DNA of 49,034 nt from an uncultured Lachnospiraceae bacterium (GTDB taxonomy: Bacteria > Bacillota > Clostridia > Lachnospirales > Lachnospiraceae), in the NCBI GenBank assembly GCA_949471785.1, contig CASWRE010000024.1, forward strand, positions 1-49,034, given 5' to 3'. The notes beneath the pieces are model-generated. The model ran no database searches. It was given only the letters and a program-made list of their open reading frames with translations, and was not told where the DNA came from. The position numbers and the translations under genes were made by a program. Shown here one piece after another: positions 9,091 to 16,775 of this stretch; the stretch's first letter is position 1, and every line of letters starts with the position of its first letter.

Positions 9091-9426
9091 GGTTTAGATC
9101 CAATTGTCCGGGATGATATTCTGGATATGCTTCTGGATTTCGTGCAGGATGAGGAGCATTCCATACTACTGTCTTCCCACATTACCAGTGATCTGGAGAA
9201 GATTGCCGATTATATCGTGTTTATTCATGAAGGAAAAGTGGTTTTTGAGAGGCCTAAAGACGAACTGACCGAGCAGTACGGTATCATGAAGTGCGGCGCG
9301 GCTCAGTTTGACGCGCTGGATAAATCCGATATCATTACCTATCGTAAAATGGACTATGAATGGCAGATTCTGGTTTCAGACAGGGAGAAGATGCAGAGAA
9401 AATATCCGAAAGCAATATTCTTGTAA
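9091..9426 (+). pseudogene. ABC transporter ATPase, C-terminal fragment
   Basis: The frame opens right after a TAA with GLDPIVRDDILDML, the D-loop region that follows Walker B. It continues through the switch histidine (LLSSHITSDLEKIADY) and the family tail to the stop at 9426. Walker A, the signature motif and most of the nucleotide-binding domain are missing. The family is the BcrA/YtrB-like single-domain exporter ATPases, which are commonly paired with PadR or GntR regulators. It therefore once belonged with the permease remnant and PadR gene downstream. Confidence 0.75.
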
Positions 9427-9693
9427 CAATTATCAGTCTGAGTGTTTTGGGTTTTGGCTTATCTTTTTTGCTGGAGACCAGCGCATTGCTGGTTTTGGTC
9501 CCGGTTGCGTCCACGACAGCAGTCTTTATCAGCATTACCAGTGACGCGGCATGTGCTTCTTATCAATCTATTTATTTCAGCAAAAGAAAATATCCCTTTA
9601 GTTTTTCATATTGTGCTTGGAATTTCTGTTATCTGGTTTTTTATCTCATACAGGATTGCGGTAAAGGTATATCAGAAACGGGATATTACTTGA
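9414..9693 (+). pseudogene. ABC-2 permease remnant, frameshifted
   Basis: Two hydrophobic pieces in different frames follow the ATPase fragment. NILVTIISLSVLGFGLSFLL to about 9550 is in one frame; LLINLFISAKENIPLVFHIV to the stop at 9693 is in another, so there is a frameshift near 9550 and large losses at both ends. The second piece ends IAVKVYQKRDIT, a typical end of the small ABC-2 permeases that pair with BcrA-like ATPases. It is not functional as it stands. Confidence 0.55.
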
Positions 9694-9707
9694 TGATCAC
9701 AATTCTA

Positions 9708-9736
9708 TTGACATACATAGTACTATGTAGTACGAT
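9708..9736 (+). promoter_or_regulatory. Promoter with palindromic operator for the PadR gene
   Basis: TTGACA and TACGAT are spaced by 17 bp, a strong sigma-70 match. The spacer contains the perfect 12-bp palindrome CATAGTACTATG, with a further GTAGTAC half-site touching the -10. PadR proteins usually repress their own promoter at such palindromes, so autoregulation is a reasonable inference. Confidence 0.65.
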
Positions 9737-9766
9737 GTATGGAAACAGGCAACAGAAAGGGAAACA

Positions 9767-10099
9767 ATGAATTTAGACAAATGGAAATCTCAGATTGCCC
9801 GCGGCACTCTGGAATATTGTATTTTGTTGATGCTTAGCCAAAAGACCTGCTATGGGTATGAGGTTTTGCAGGAGCTGGGGAAACATCCCATGATTGCTTC
9901 AACAGAGAGCACGGTCTATCCTCTTCTGCGGCGATTGCAGAAAGAGGGGTTTCTGCAGTCCGTCTGGCGGGATTCCGCGGAAGGGCTGCCCCCCAGGAAA
10001 TATTATTCCCTGACGCCTGCAGGTGAAGAATATGTAAAATGTATGTCAAAAGAGTGGGACAGTCTGCTGGAGGCTGTTTCCTGTCTGAGAGGAGAATGA
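9767..10099 (+). CDS. PadR-family transcriptional regulator
   Basis: A 110-residue winged-helix repressor. It carries the PadR signature: RGTLEYCILLMLSQKTCYGY, then ESTVYPLLRRLQKEGFL for the recognition helix and wing, and PPRKYYSLTPAGEEY. A GAAAGGG ribosome binding site precedes the ATG. PadR proteins sense small molecules and repress neighbouring efflux or membrane genes. Here the natural target, the ABC transporter just upstream, is decayed. The next gene, an HAAS-domain membrane protein, starts within a few bases of the PadR stop and forms the usual two-gene unit. The promoter with a palindrome at 9708-9736 drives both. Confidence 0.88.
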   Translation: MNLDKWKSQIARGTLEYCILLMLSQKTCYGYEVLQELGKHPMIASTESTVYPLLRRLQKEGFLQSVWRDSAEGLPPRKYYSLTPAGEEYVKCMSKEWDSLLEAVSCLRGE

Positions 10100-10101
10100 G
10101 T

Positions 10102-10659
10102 ATGGATGCAAGATTGGAAAAATATCTGGACAAGGTTGACAGGTACTTGAGACCCCTGCCGACATCAGAAAGGGTGGATATCGTAAAGGAAATCAAGGGG
10201 TCTATGCTGGAGATGGAAAATGAAAGCCTGGCTGTGGAGGATATTCTGGAACGGCTGGGCAACCCCAAAGAACTGGCCATGGCTTATCTGGGGGATTTGC
10301 TTACCCGAAAACAGGGATTTTCCTGGAACCGGCTGCTGCTGGTTTGTGCCTTTTACGGCTTGACGGGTTTTTCCGGAATGATTGTTATCCCGGTACTCGG
10401 CATTATTGCTCCCACGTTTATATTCTGCGGCGCGGTTTCCCCCGTTGCCGGTCTTGTAAAGTATGTGAGCTCTCTGTTTGGATATGACATGCCCTATGTG
10501 ATGTTTCAGCTCGGAGATTTCACTTTGTCTCCGGGGGCGGGGTTCATCTGGTCAATTGTAGTAGGGGCGGCGTTGGTCTTTCTGGGCAAAGGGTCCTGGG
10601 AATTATTGCTGCGCTATATCAGGGCGGTGAGCAGGACAAAAAGAAATCTGTCTATTTGA
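10102..10659 (+). CDS. HAAS-domain (DUF1700-type) membrane protein paired with PadR
   Basis: About 185 residues. The N-terminus is a helical HAAS/DUF1700 domain (KYLDKVDRYLRPLPTSERVD, then VEDILERLGNPKELAMAYLG), followed by two to three transmembrane segments: an FYGLTGFSGMIVIPVLGIIA region and a C-terminal one around WSIVVGAALVFLG. Such proteins are the regular downstream partner of PadR genes in Firmicutes and are thought to act in membrane-linked signalling; their molecular role is unknown. The start used here has GGAG 7 nt upstream. An ATG six bases earlier overlaps the PadR stop as ATGA but has poor spacing. Confidence 0.75.
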   Translation: MDARLEKYLDKVDRYLRPLPTSERVDIVKEIKGSMLEMENESLAVEDILERLGNPKELAMAYLGDLLTRKQGFSWNRLLLVCAFYGLTGFSGMIVIPVLGIIAPTFIFCGAVSPVAGLVKYVSSLFGYDMPYVMFQLGDFTLSPGAGFIWSIVVGAALVFLGKGSWELLLRYIRAVSRTKRNLSI

Positions 10660-10703
10660 GTTCAGGAAAATATTAAAAGATATCATGCAGGGGGGAAATC
10701 AGG

Positions 10704-11801
10704 ATGAAAAAGCAGGAATTGATCCAGAAATTTGCGGTGGAGGGAAACGTCGTAAATATACGGGAATATGGGAATGGGCATATCAATCGAACGGAGCTGG
10801 TGGAGACGGAACAGGATGGCCGCAAGAAGCGGTATATTTTCCAGCAGATCAATACGGACGTGTTTAAGGACGTGGATAGTCTCATGGAAAATATTACAGG
10901 GATTACTTCCTATCTGAGAAAGTGTATAGAGAGGCAGGGCGGTGATCCGGATCGGGAGGCACTGCAGGTTATCCCTGTCAGGGACGGAAGGAGTTACTAT
11001 CGTGCTTCGGACGGCAGCTGTTATCGCATGTATCTGTTTATCACCGACGCGGTCTGTTATGATGCGGTGAGCAGGCCGGAGGATTTTTATGAAAGTGCGC
11101 AAGCTTTCGGAAATTTCCAGGCGCTGCTGGCGGATTATCCCGCCGACCGGCTCCATGAGACTATACCGGATTTTCATCATACAGGTAAGCGATTTGAGGC
11201 ATTATGCCGGGCGGTGAGGGAAGATGCTTGCGGCAGAGTTTCCACGGTGGAGAATGAGATCGCTTTTGTCATGGCGCGGGAAGGGGAAATGACCGTATTG
11301 ACAGATCTGCTTGAGAAGGGCGAGCTTCCTTTGCGGGTGACTCACAATGATACAAAACTGAATAATGTGATGATTGATTGTCAAACGGGGAAAGGGCTTT
11401 GCGTTATTGATCTGGATACCGTTATGCCGGGGCTTTCCGTCTATGATTTCGGGGATTCGATCCGGTTCGGAGCCAATACGGCGGCCGAGGACGAGACAGA
11501 TCTTAAGAAAGTATCCCTGGATCTGGAGCATTATGAAGTGTTCGTGAAAGGATACCTGAAAGGCTGTCGGGGGAGCCTGACGAAAAAGGAGCTTGCGATG
11601 CTTCCCGTGGGCGCCAAACTAATGACTCTGGAGTGCGGGATACGTTTTTTGACCGATTATCTTTCCGGGGATACGTATTTTCGTGTACACCGGGAGCGTC
11701 ATAATCTGGACCGCTGCAGAACCCAGTTTGCCCTGGTGGCGGATATGGAGCGTAAGTGGGAGAAAATGCATGAAATTGTAAAAAAGTATATGGAAAAATA
11801 G
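10704..11801 (+). CDS. nahK: N-acetylhexosamine 1-kinase-like phosphotransferase
   Basis: A 365-residue aminoglycoside-phosphotransferase-fold kinase. The catalytic loop THNDTKLNN (D216 as the likely base) and the metal-binding VIDLDTVMPG are both present. Length and motifs fit NahK/LnpB of bifidobacteria, which phosphorylates GlcNAc or GalNAc at C1 with ATP. The context makes this convincing: a GH112 phosphorylase and a matching ABC transporter lie a few kilobases downstream, and the kinase would take the N-acetylhexosamine released by phosphorolysis. A GGGGGA site precedes the ATG. The galT/galE-like partners of the full pathway are not in this window. Other sugar-kinase roles within the fold cannot be excluded. 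Confidence 0.72.
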   Translation: MKKQELIQKFAVEGNVVNIREYGNGHINRTELVETEQDGRKKRYIFQQINTDVFKDVDSLMENITGITSYLRKCIERQGGDPDREALQVIPVRDGRSYYRASDGSCYRMYLFITDAVCYDAVSRPEDFYESAQAFGNFQALLADYPADRLHETIPDFHHTGKRFEALCRAVREDACGRVSTVENEIAFVMAREGEMTVLTDLLEKGELPLRVTHNDTKLNNVMIDCQTGKGLCVIDLDTVMPGLSVYDFGDSIRFGANTAAEDETDLKKVSLDLEHYEVFVKGYLKGCRGSLTKKELAMLPVGAKLMTLECGIRFLTDYLSGDTYFRVHRERHNLDRCRTQFALVADMERKWEKMHEIVKKYMEK

Positions 11802-11826
11802 AAAAATGTTGTTATAAATAGGTTTA

Positions 11827-11860
11827 AACGGCGGATGAGCATCCGTGAATATCCGCCGTT
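11827..11860. terminator. Hairpin between convergent nahK and AraC genes
   Basis: A perfect 10-bp stem (AACGGCGGAT/ATCCGCCGTT) with a 14-nt loop lies in the 69-bp gap between the two convergent stops. T runs on either side are weak, but the position suggests a bidirectional terminator. Confidence 0.5.
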
Positions 11861-11870
11861 GCGCGGAAGA

Positions 11871-12698
11871 TTACTTTTTTTGATGAGATTTGCGGTAGGA
11901 CGATGCGGTCATACCGCAGTTTTTTTGGAAACACTGGGCAAAATAGCTTTGAGAGGCAAAACCGGAGGATTGGGCCACTTCCGCAATACTGTAATCCGTG
12001 TTCAGCAGCAGTTCTTTACTTGCCTGAATGCGCATCTGGCACAGATACTGTATGGGTGAGCAGCCACAATGTTTTGTAAAAACATGGACCATATAATATT
12101 TGTTCAGATGAGAAAAATCGGCCAGGACATCCAGCGTCAGGTCATGCATATAGTTGGATTCAATGTAGCGTTTCAGTTTCAGACATTCCCCGCTAATCTC
12201 CATCGAGGATTCTGTTCCAAAGGAAAAATTGGTCTGTCGCATCAATTTGATAATCAGCACTTCCAGAAGCTTCTGACAAATGCTTTCGTAGTCTTTGTTC
12301 TTTTCTTTTAGCTCACGGAGCATGGTGGTCATATAAAACATCAGGTTTTGCTGTTCGTTGCCGCAGTTGAATATCGTGAATTCTTTTTGGCTCTCGAAGG
12401 AAAAGGTCAGGTCCTTTACGCCGAGAATCACATATTCCAGGGGTTTTCCCACAGAGGAGGTTTCCGTGTGGGAAACGTTGGCGTTGATAATGACAAAATC
12501 ATCTTTTTGAATCGGATGTTCTTCGTGTTCGACGCGCAGACTTCCCTGTCCGCTTTTTACAAAAAACAGTTCGGAAAAGGGATGGGTGTGCGGAAGGCTG
12601 GGCCAGTCATTCTCGTATTTGGAATGGGAAATATAGAGCAGTCTGCTGCCGGCGGCGTCTGTATCTGCGTCTTTCATCATGTATCTCGAGGTTCCCAT
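11871..12698 (-). CDS. AraC-family regulator of the GNB/LNB locus
   Basis: A 275-residue regulator with an N-terminal cupin domain (WPSLPHTHPFSELFFVKSGQ; HxHxF sugar-pocket type) at about 35-110. Two C-terminal AraC helix-turn-helix motifs lie at about 165-270 (LTLDVLADFSHLNKYYMVHV and SIAEVAQSSGFASQSYFAQC). GGAGG lies 8 nt before this ATG; a longer frame starting 30 bases upstream lacks such a site. It is transcribed divergently from the solute-binding protein gene and convergently with nahK. It is therefore the likely inducer-responsive activator of the transporter and GH112 genes. The inducer, probably the disaccharide or a phosphorolysis product, is inferred. Confidence 0.85.
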   Translation of the reverse strand: MGTSRYMMKDADTDAAGSRLLYISHSKYENDWPSLPHTHPFSELFFVKSGQGSLRVEHEEHPIQKDDFVIINANVSHTETSSVGKPLEYVILGVKDLTFSFESQKEFTIFNCGNEQQNLMFYMTTMLRELKEKNKDYESICQKLLEVLIIKLMRQTNFSFGTESSMEISGECLKLKRYIESNYMHDLTLDVLADFSHLNKYYMVHVFTKHCGCSPIQYLCQMRIQASKELLLNTDYSIAEVAQSSGFASQSYFAQCFQKNCGMTASSYRKSHQKK

Positions 12699-13029
12699 AA
12701 TTTTTTCCTCCATAAACAGGATGCACAATAGTTATTGCAAAAAACAGAAACAATAATCACAATATGCATAATATATGCTCAAAAAAAGTGACGAAAAATG
12801 TTGAAAAAAGCGAATAAATATAAGCTTACTTTCTTTATTCTATCATTTTTTGAACGGAAGAGCAAGATATATAAAAAAGGCAGCAATATCCGGATAGTTT
12901 CCTATTCTGATTCCCGATATACTGATATTATCAAAAAACAGACGGAAACGTTTATACAAATGTGACGGTACGTAGACATTGGTTAAAAGATGGAGATGGA
13001 CGTCGCATGAGGGAAAGGAAGGTAAAAGC
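12699..13029. promoter_or_regulatory. Divergent control region between araC-type and binding-protein genes
   Basis: An AT-rich 331-bp gap. It must hold the promoters of both divergent genes and the AraC binding sites. I see several A/T tracts, but no promoter pair close enough to consensus to mark, and no long inverted repeat. A GAAAGGAAGG site precedes the ATG at 13030. Confidence 0.4.
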
Positions 13030-14475
13030 ATGAAATTGAAACGGGTTTTGAGCGTAGTGATGGCCGGGGCAATGGTGATGGGTATGACAGCCTGTGGCGG
13101 CGGAAGCTCTTCTGAGAGCGGCGGAAGCGCGGCCGCAAGTGATGCAAAGAGCAGCGCCGTGGAGAGCGAGGCGGCCGGTAGTGAGGCCGGCGGAAGTGAA
13201 GCCGAAGCGGCAGGCAGCGAAGCGCCGGCGGAGAGCACAGGCTTATCCGGTACCCTGAAAGTGGCGGCGGTGGAGACTGCTTATGGGCAGGATATGTGGA
13301 AGGAAGTATGCGCGGCTTTTGAGGCTGCCAATGAAGGCGTTACCGTGGAGCTGACCATTGATAAGAAGCTGGAAGATATTATTTCACCGGAAATGAAGTC
13401 CGGCGTATTTCCGGATGTGATTATGCGGGCAGTGGGCGCCGAGTCCGGACTTACCGAGACATTTGTGAAAGACAATAATCTGATAGACCTGACGGACGTG
13501 CTGGCCATGAATGTTCCCGGTGAGAGCGTTACGGTAGGCGATAAGATTCTGCCGGGCTTTGTGGAGAACTCTATCACAAATCCCTATGGGGACGGTAAGA
13601 CGTACCTGATGCCGATGTTCTACGGCCCCTGCGGACTGTTTTATAATCAGGGACTGTTCACGGAAAAGGGCTGGGAAGTTCCCGCGACCTGGGATGCGAT
13701 GTGGGAGCTGGGCGAGACCGCGAAAGCAGAGGGGATCGCGCTGTTCACCTATCCTACGGCCGGATATTTTGACGCATTCTTATATGCGCTGCTCCATGAG
13801 AGCATGGGCAATGACAAATTCCAGGAGGCTCTGAAATACGGTGAGGGTATCTGGGATACTCCGGAAGCGCAGGCCGCTTTTGATATTGTTGAGAAGCTGG
13901 CGTCCTATACAGAGTCCACCACACCGGCCAATGCCAATGATAATGATTTCCGCAAGAATCAGCAGCTGATCCTGGACAACAAAGCGTTGTTCATGCCCAA
14001 CGGCAATTGGGTGATTGGCGAGATGGCGGACGCTCCGAGAGCAGACGGATTTGAGTGGGGCTTTACGGCTCTTCCGGCGGTGACAGACGGCGGAGAGAGG
14101 GCTTCTTATTCCTTCTTTGAGCAGATCTGGATGCCCGCCGGTGCTGAGAATCAGGATCTTGGAAAAGCGTTTATCGCATTCCTGTATTCTGATGAAGCCG
14201 CAGGCATCTTTGCTGAGAAAGGCGGAGCTGTTCAGCCGATCACAGGCATGACAGATAAGCTGGACGGCGACAATAAATTGTATTATTCTATCTACGATAC
14301 CGGCGCCGTTGCGGTTATGGATGCATTTGCTACCACAGACCCGGTGGAAGGTATCACGGCACGCAGCACATTCTTTGATCCGATCAACTCTCTGGTGACA
14401 GGGGATAAGACGAAAGATGACTGGGTAAATCAGATAAAATCCGACAGCGACGCATTAAGGGCGGCTTTGAAATAA
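13030..14475 (+). CDS. ABC transporter solute-binding lipoprotein, probable galacto-N-biose/lacto-N-biose binder
   Basis: A 481-residue extracellular family-1 solute-binding protein. It has a type II signal peptide whose lipobox ends MTAC, with Cys22 for lipid attachment. A flexible Ser/Glu/Gly/Ala-rich linker covers about residues 23-70 before the folded domain starts at TLKVAAVETAYGQD. It would capture sugar outside the cell and hand it to the two permeases downstream. Adjacency to a GH112 phosphorylase and NahK-like kinase points to GNB/LNB as ligand. The chosen start gives a normal signal peptide; an in-frame GTG at 12979 would add 17 residues and spoil it. No ATPase gene is present, so a shared MsmK-like ATPase elsewhere is expected. 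Confidence 0.85.
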   Translation: MKLKRVLSVVMAGAMVMGMTACGGGSSSESGGSAAASDAKSSAVESEAAGSEAGGSEAEAAGSEAPAESTGLSGTLKVAAVETAYGQDMWKEVCAAFEAANEGVTVELTIDKKLEDIISPEMKSGVFPDVIMRAVGAESGLTETFVKDNNLIDLTDVLAMNVPGESVTVGDKILPGFVENSITNPYGDGKTYLMPMFYGPCGLFYNQGLFTEKGWEVPATWDAMWELGETAKAEGIALFTYPTAGYFDAFLYALLHESMGNDKFQEALKYGEGIWDTPEAQAAFDIVEKLASYTESTTPANANDNDFRKNQQLILDNKALFMPNGNWVIGEMADAPRADGFEWGFTALPAVTDGGERASYSFFEQIWMPAGAENQDLGKAFIAFLYSDEAAGIFAEKGGAVQPITGMTDKLDGDNKLYYSIYDTGAVAVMDAFATTDPVEGITARSTFFDPINSLVTGDKTKDDWVNQIKSDSDALRAALK

Positions 14476-14572
14476 GTAAAAGATGCAGAGATAAGCTGTC
14501 AGCGTACCGTGACATTTGCTTTTGACAGATCATTTAATCAGGAACAAGTGTATGGTAGAAGAGGGTGAAAGG

Positions 14573-14605
14573 TGGCCGGTGAGCAGTTCTCGCCGGCCAT
14601 TTTTT
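14573..14605 (+). terminator. Attenuator-like terminator between binding protein and permeases
   Basis: An 11-bp GC-rich stem (one G-T pair) at 14573-14599 with a 5-nt loop is followed by six T residues. It lies 25 bp before the first permease start, within what must be one operon. Partial readthrough would give more binding protein than permease, a known arrangement in sugar ABC operons. Confidence 0.75.
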
Positions 14606-14629
14606 ATAGAACATTTAGGAGATGAGAGG

Positions 14630-15520
14630 ATGAAAAATAGAAAGAAAAAAACGGGATTTATTGCCCTGTGCGTGACGCCTGCGATTGTGCTGTTTATCAT
14701 TTTTATGATCATTCCCACCATTGACGTGTTCCGTATGTCCATGTACAAGTGGGGCGGTTACACGGCGGATAAGACTTTTGTGGGGATGGAAAATTTCAGC
14801 AAGCTGTTTACAAATCCTAAATTCTATCAGGCGTTTCAGAATAGTATCCTGCTGATCGTAATAGTAACGCTGGTAACTTTTTGCCTGGCGCTGGTTTTTG
14901 CCGCCATCCTTTCCAGAGAGAAGATCAAAGGACAGAACTTTTTTCGTATAGTATTTTATATTCCGAATATTCTTTCTGTGGTAGTTATAAGCGCTATTTT
15001 TTCGGCGATTTATGACCCCAATCAGGGACTGCTGAACAGTTTTCTCAGTCTGTTCCGCGGTGAGGCAGATCCCATACTCTGGTTGGGCGGCCAGAAACTG
15101 GTCATTTACAGTGTGACGATTGCCATGATCTGGCAGGCGGTGGGTTATTACATGGTCATGTATATGGCCAGTATGGCGAATGTGCCGGACAGCCTGTATG
15201 AATCCGCGGCTCTGGAGGGCGCCGGTCGGATCAGTCAGTTTTTCTCCATTACGCTTCCTCTGGTGTGGACGAATATCCGCACGACGCTGACCTTCTTTAT
15301 CATCAGTACGATTAACATGAGTTTCCTCATGGTAAAGGCCATGACCAACGGGGGCCCGGACGGGGCGTCCAGTGTCTTCCTGAGCTATATGTATCAGGAA
15401 GCATATACGAACTCTTCCTATGGCTACGGTATGGCCATTGGCGTTATGGTATTTTTGTTCTCTTTCGCTCTGGCAGGAGTGCTGAATGCGGTGACGAAAC
15501 GGGAAGAGATCGAGTTTTAA
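14630..15520 (+). CDS. Sugar ABC transporter permease, MalF-type
   Basis: A 296-residue CUT1 permease. Six hydrophobic segments are visible, starting with GFIALCVTPAIVLFIIFMII, and the ATPase-contact EAA loop reads YESAALEGAGRISQFFSITL near residues 193-212. It forms a heterodimeric channel with the next gene's product in the cytoplasmic membrane. The start follows a GGAGATGAGAGG stretch. A longer frame from 14516 would run through the terminator hairpin and is not credible. It is co-transcribed with the upstream binding protein by readthrough. Confidence 0.88.
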   Translation: MKNRKKKTGFIALCVTPAIVLFIIFMIIPTIDVFRMSMYKWGGYTADKTFVGMENFSKLFTNPKFYQAFQNSILLIVIVTLVTFCLALVFAAILSREKIKGQNFFRIVFYIPNILSVVVISAIFSAIYDPNQGLLNSFLSLFRGEADPILWLGGQKLVIYSVTIAMIWQAVGYYMVMYMASMANVPDSLYESAALEGAGRISQFFSITLPLVWTNIRTTLTFFIISTINMSFLMVKAMTNGGPDGASSVFLSYMYQEAYTNSSYGYGMAIGVMVFLFSFALAGVLNAVTKREEIEF

Positions 15521-15590
15521 AGTAAAATCTTCGGCAAGAGGATTTTCTGTATTTGGCGGAAATACGGTGAGATTTCAGGAGGGAATAATC

Positions 15591-16478
15591 ATGAGGAAAG
15601 ACGAAAAAAACGGCGGGAATCCCAAGCTGGTAAAAGTATTCATATATCTGATGCTGATTCTTCTGGCGGTTACAATTCTGGTGCCTGTGGCCTGGGTGTT
15701 TGTAGCCTCCATTAAGGAAAATTCCGAATTCTACGGCAATCCCTGGACACTGCCTCAAGGATTTCACTTCCAGAATTTTGTGGATGCCTGGCAGAAAGCC
15801 AATATGGGCGAATACATGCTGAATTCTGTGATCGTCACGGCGCTGGCATTGGCGCTGCTGATTGTGATCGCGCTTCCGGCTGCTTATGTGCTTGCCAGAT
15901 TCAGATTCAAGGGAAGAGCAATCTGGAACACGCTGTTCATGGCGGGACTGTTTATTAATGTCAATTATATTGTGGTGCCGATTTTTTTGATGCTGAATGA
16001 CGGCGACATGTTTTTGCGGAAAATGTTCGGAAGCCCGTTTTTCCTGAATAACCTGTTCGTATTGGCCTTGGTATATGCGGCGACAGCCCTTCCTTTCACG
16101 ATCTATCTGCTGTCCGGTTATTTTAAATCCCTGGCCAGGGATTATGAGGAGGCGGCCTATGTGGACGGAGCAGGATATTTCTATACGATGGTGAAGGTCA
16201 TCATACCCATGGCAAAACCCAGCGTAGTGACAGTCATCCTGTTCAATTTTCTGGCATTCTGGAATGAGTATATCATTTCCATGACGCTGCTGACAAAGGC
16301 GGAGCTGAAGACCCTTCCGGTGGGACTGATGAATCTGATGGCGGCGCAGAAGTCTGCAGTGCAGTACGGACAGTTGTATGCGGGGCTTGTGATCGTCATG
16401 CTGCCTACCCTGATCCTGTACATGTGCGTGCAGAAGAAGCTGACCCAGGGTATGACACTCGGCGGATTGAAAGGATGA
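15591..16478 (+). CDS. Sugar ABC transporter permease, MalG-type
   Basis: A 295-residue CUT1 inner-membrane permease with six predicted segments, opening VFIYLMLILLAVTILVPVAW. The EAA loop YEEAAYVDGAGYFYTMVKVI is followed by IPMAKPSVVTVILFNFLAFW, typical of MalG partners. AGGAGG lies 8 nt before the ATG. It pairs with the permease encoded just upstream and serves the same lipoprotein. Substrate is inferred from the GH112 gene downstream. Confidence 0.88.
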   Translation: MRKDEKNGGNPKLVKVFIYLMLILLAVTILVPVAWVFVASIKENSEFYGNPWTLPQGFHFQNFVDAWQKANMGEYMLNSVIVTALALALLIVIALPAAYVLARFRFKGRAIWNTLFMAGLFINVNYIVVPIFLMLNDGDMFLRKMFGSPFFLNNLFVLALVYAATALPFTIYLLSGYFKSLARDYEEAAYVDGAGYFYTMVKVIIPMAKPSVVTVILFNFLAFWNEYIISMTLLTKAELKTLPVGLMNLMAAQKSAVQYGQLYAGLVIVMLPTLILYMCVQKKLTQGMTLGGLKG

Positions 16479-16536
16479 TATTTATGATCACGATACAGGA
16501 TTCGAGACGGATATTAGAGGAGCGGGAGGTGTAAAA

Positions 16537-16716
16537 ATGAATGAGTTTACGAAAAAGCTTGTGATTGCAGTGGTGGTTGTTATTGTATTTATTGTGTGTG
16601 TGGCTCTTGTGGTGGTCGGACAGAGAAATATCGGCGCGGCGGGATTGATGACCCAGCTTGTCGGCGTGGCGGGCCTGGTAGTTTTACTGTGGCTGTATAA
16701 CAGGCAGTATAGATAA
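16537..16716 (+). CDS. Tiny two-helix membrane protein within the GNB/LNB operon
   Basis: A 59-residue protein with a good ribosome binding site (GGGAGGTG, 5 nt). Residues 8-27 (LVIAVVVVIVFIVCVALVVV) and 37-54 (MTQLVGVAGLVVLLWLYN) are two strongly hydrophobic helices joined by GQRNIGAAG; the tail is NRQYR. Spacing of about 60 bp on both sides places it in the transporter-phosphorylase operon. I believe short proteins of this form are catalogued as DUF6903, but that is from memory. A role as a small accessory subunit of the transporter is a guess. It has clear coding character (start signal, helices, charged ends). Confidence 0.7.
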   Translation: MNEFTKKLVIAVVVVIVFIVCVALVVVGQRNIGAAGLMTQLVGVAGLVVLLWLYNRQYR

Positions 16717-16775
16717 CGTGGCTGTATTCGGCATGCCATAGTGGACTCGTTGTAGGAAAATGTGGGAGAGATGAT

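Noticed and set aside
13090..13260. Ser/Gly/Glu/Ala-rich stretch in the binding protein as a repeat array
   Set aside because: It is a low-complexity lipoprotein linker, common after the lipid-attached Cys in this family; the DNA repeats are not regular.
14516..14629. Upstream extension of the MalF-type permease in the GNB/LNB operon
   Set aside because: The extension would be translated from the terminator hairpin and lacks a ribosome binding site; the ATG at 14630 gives a normal permease N-terminus.
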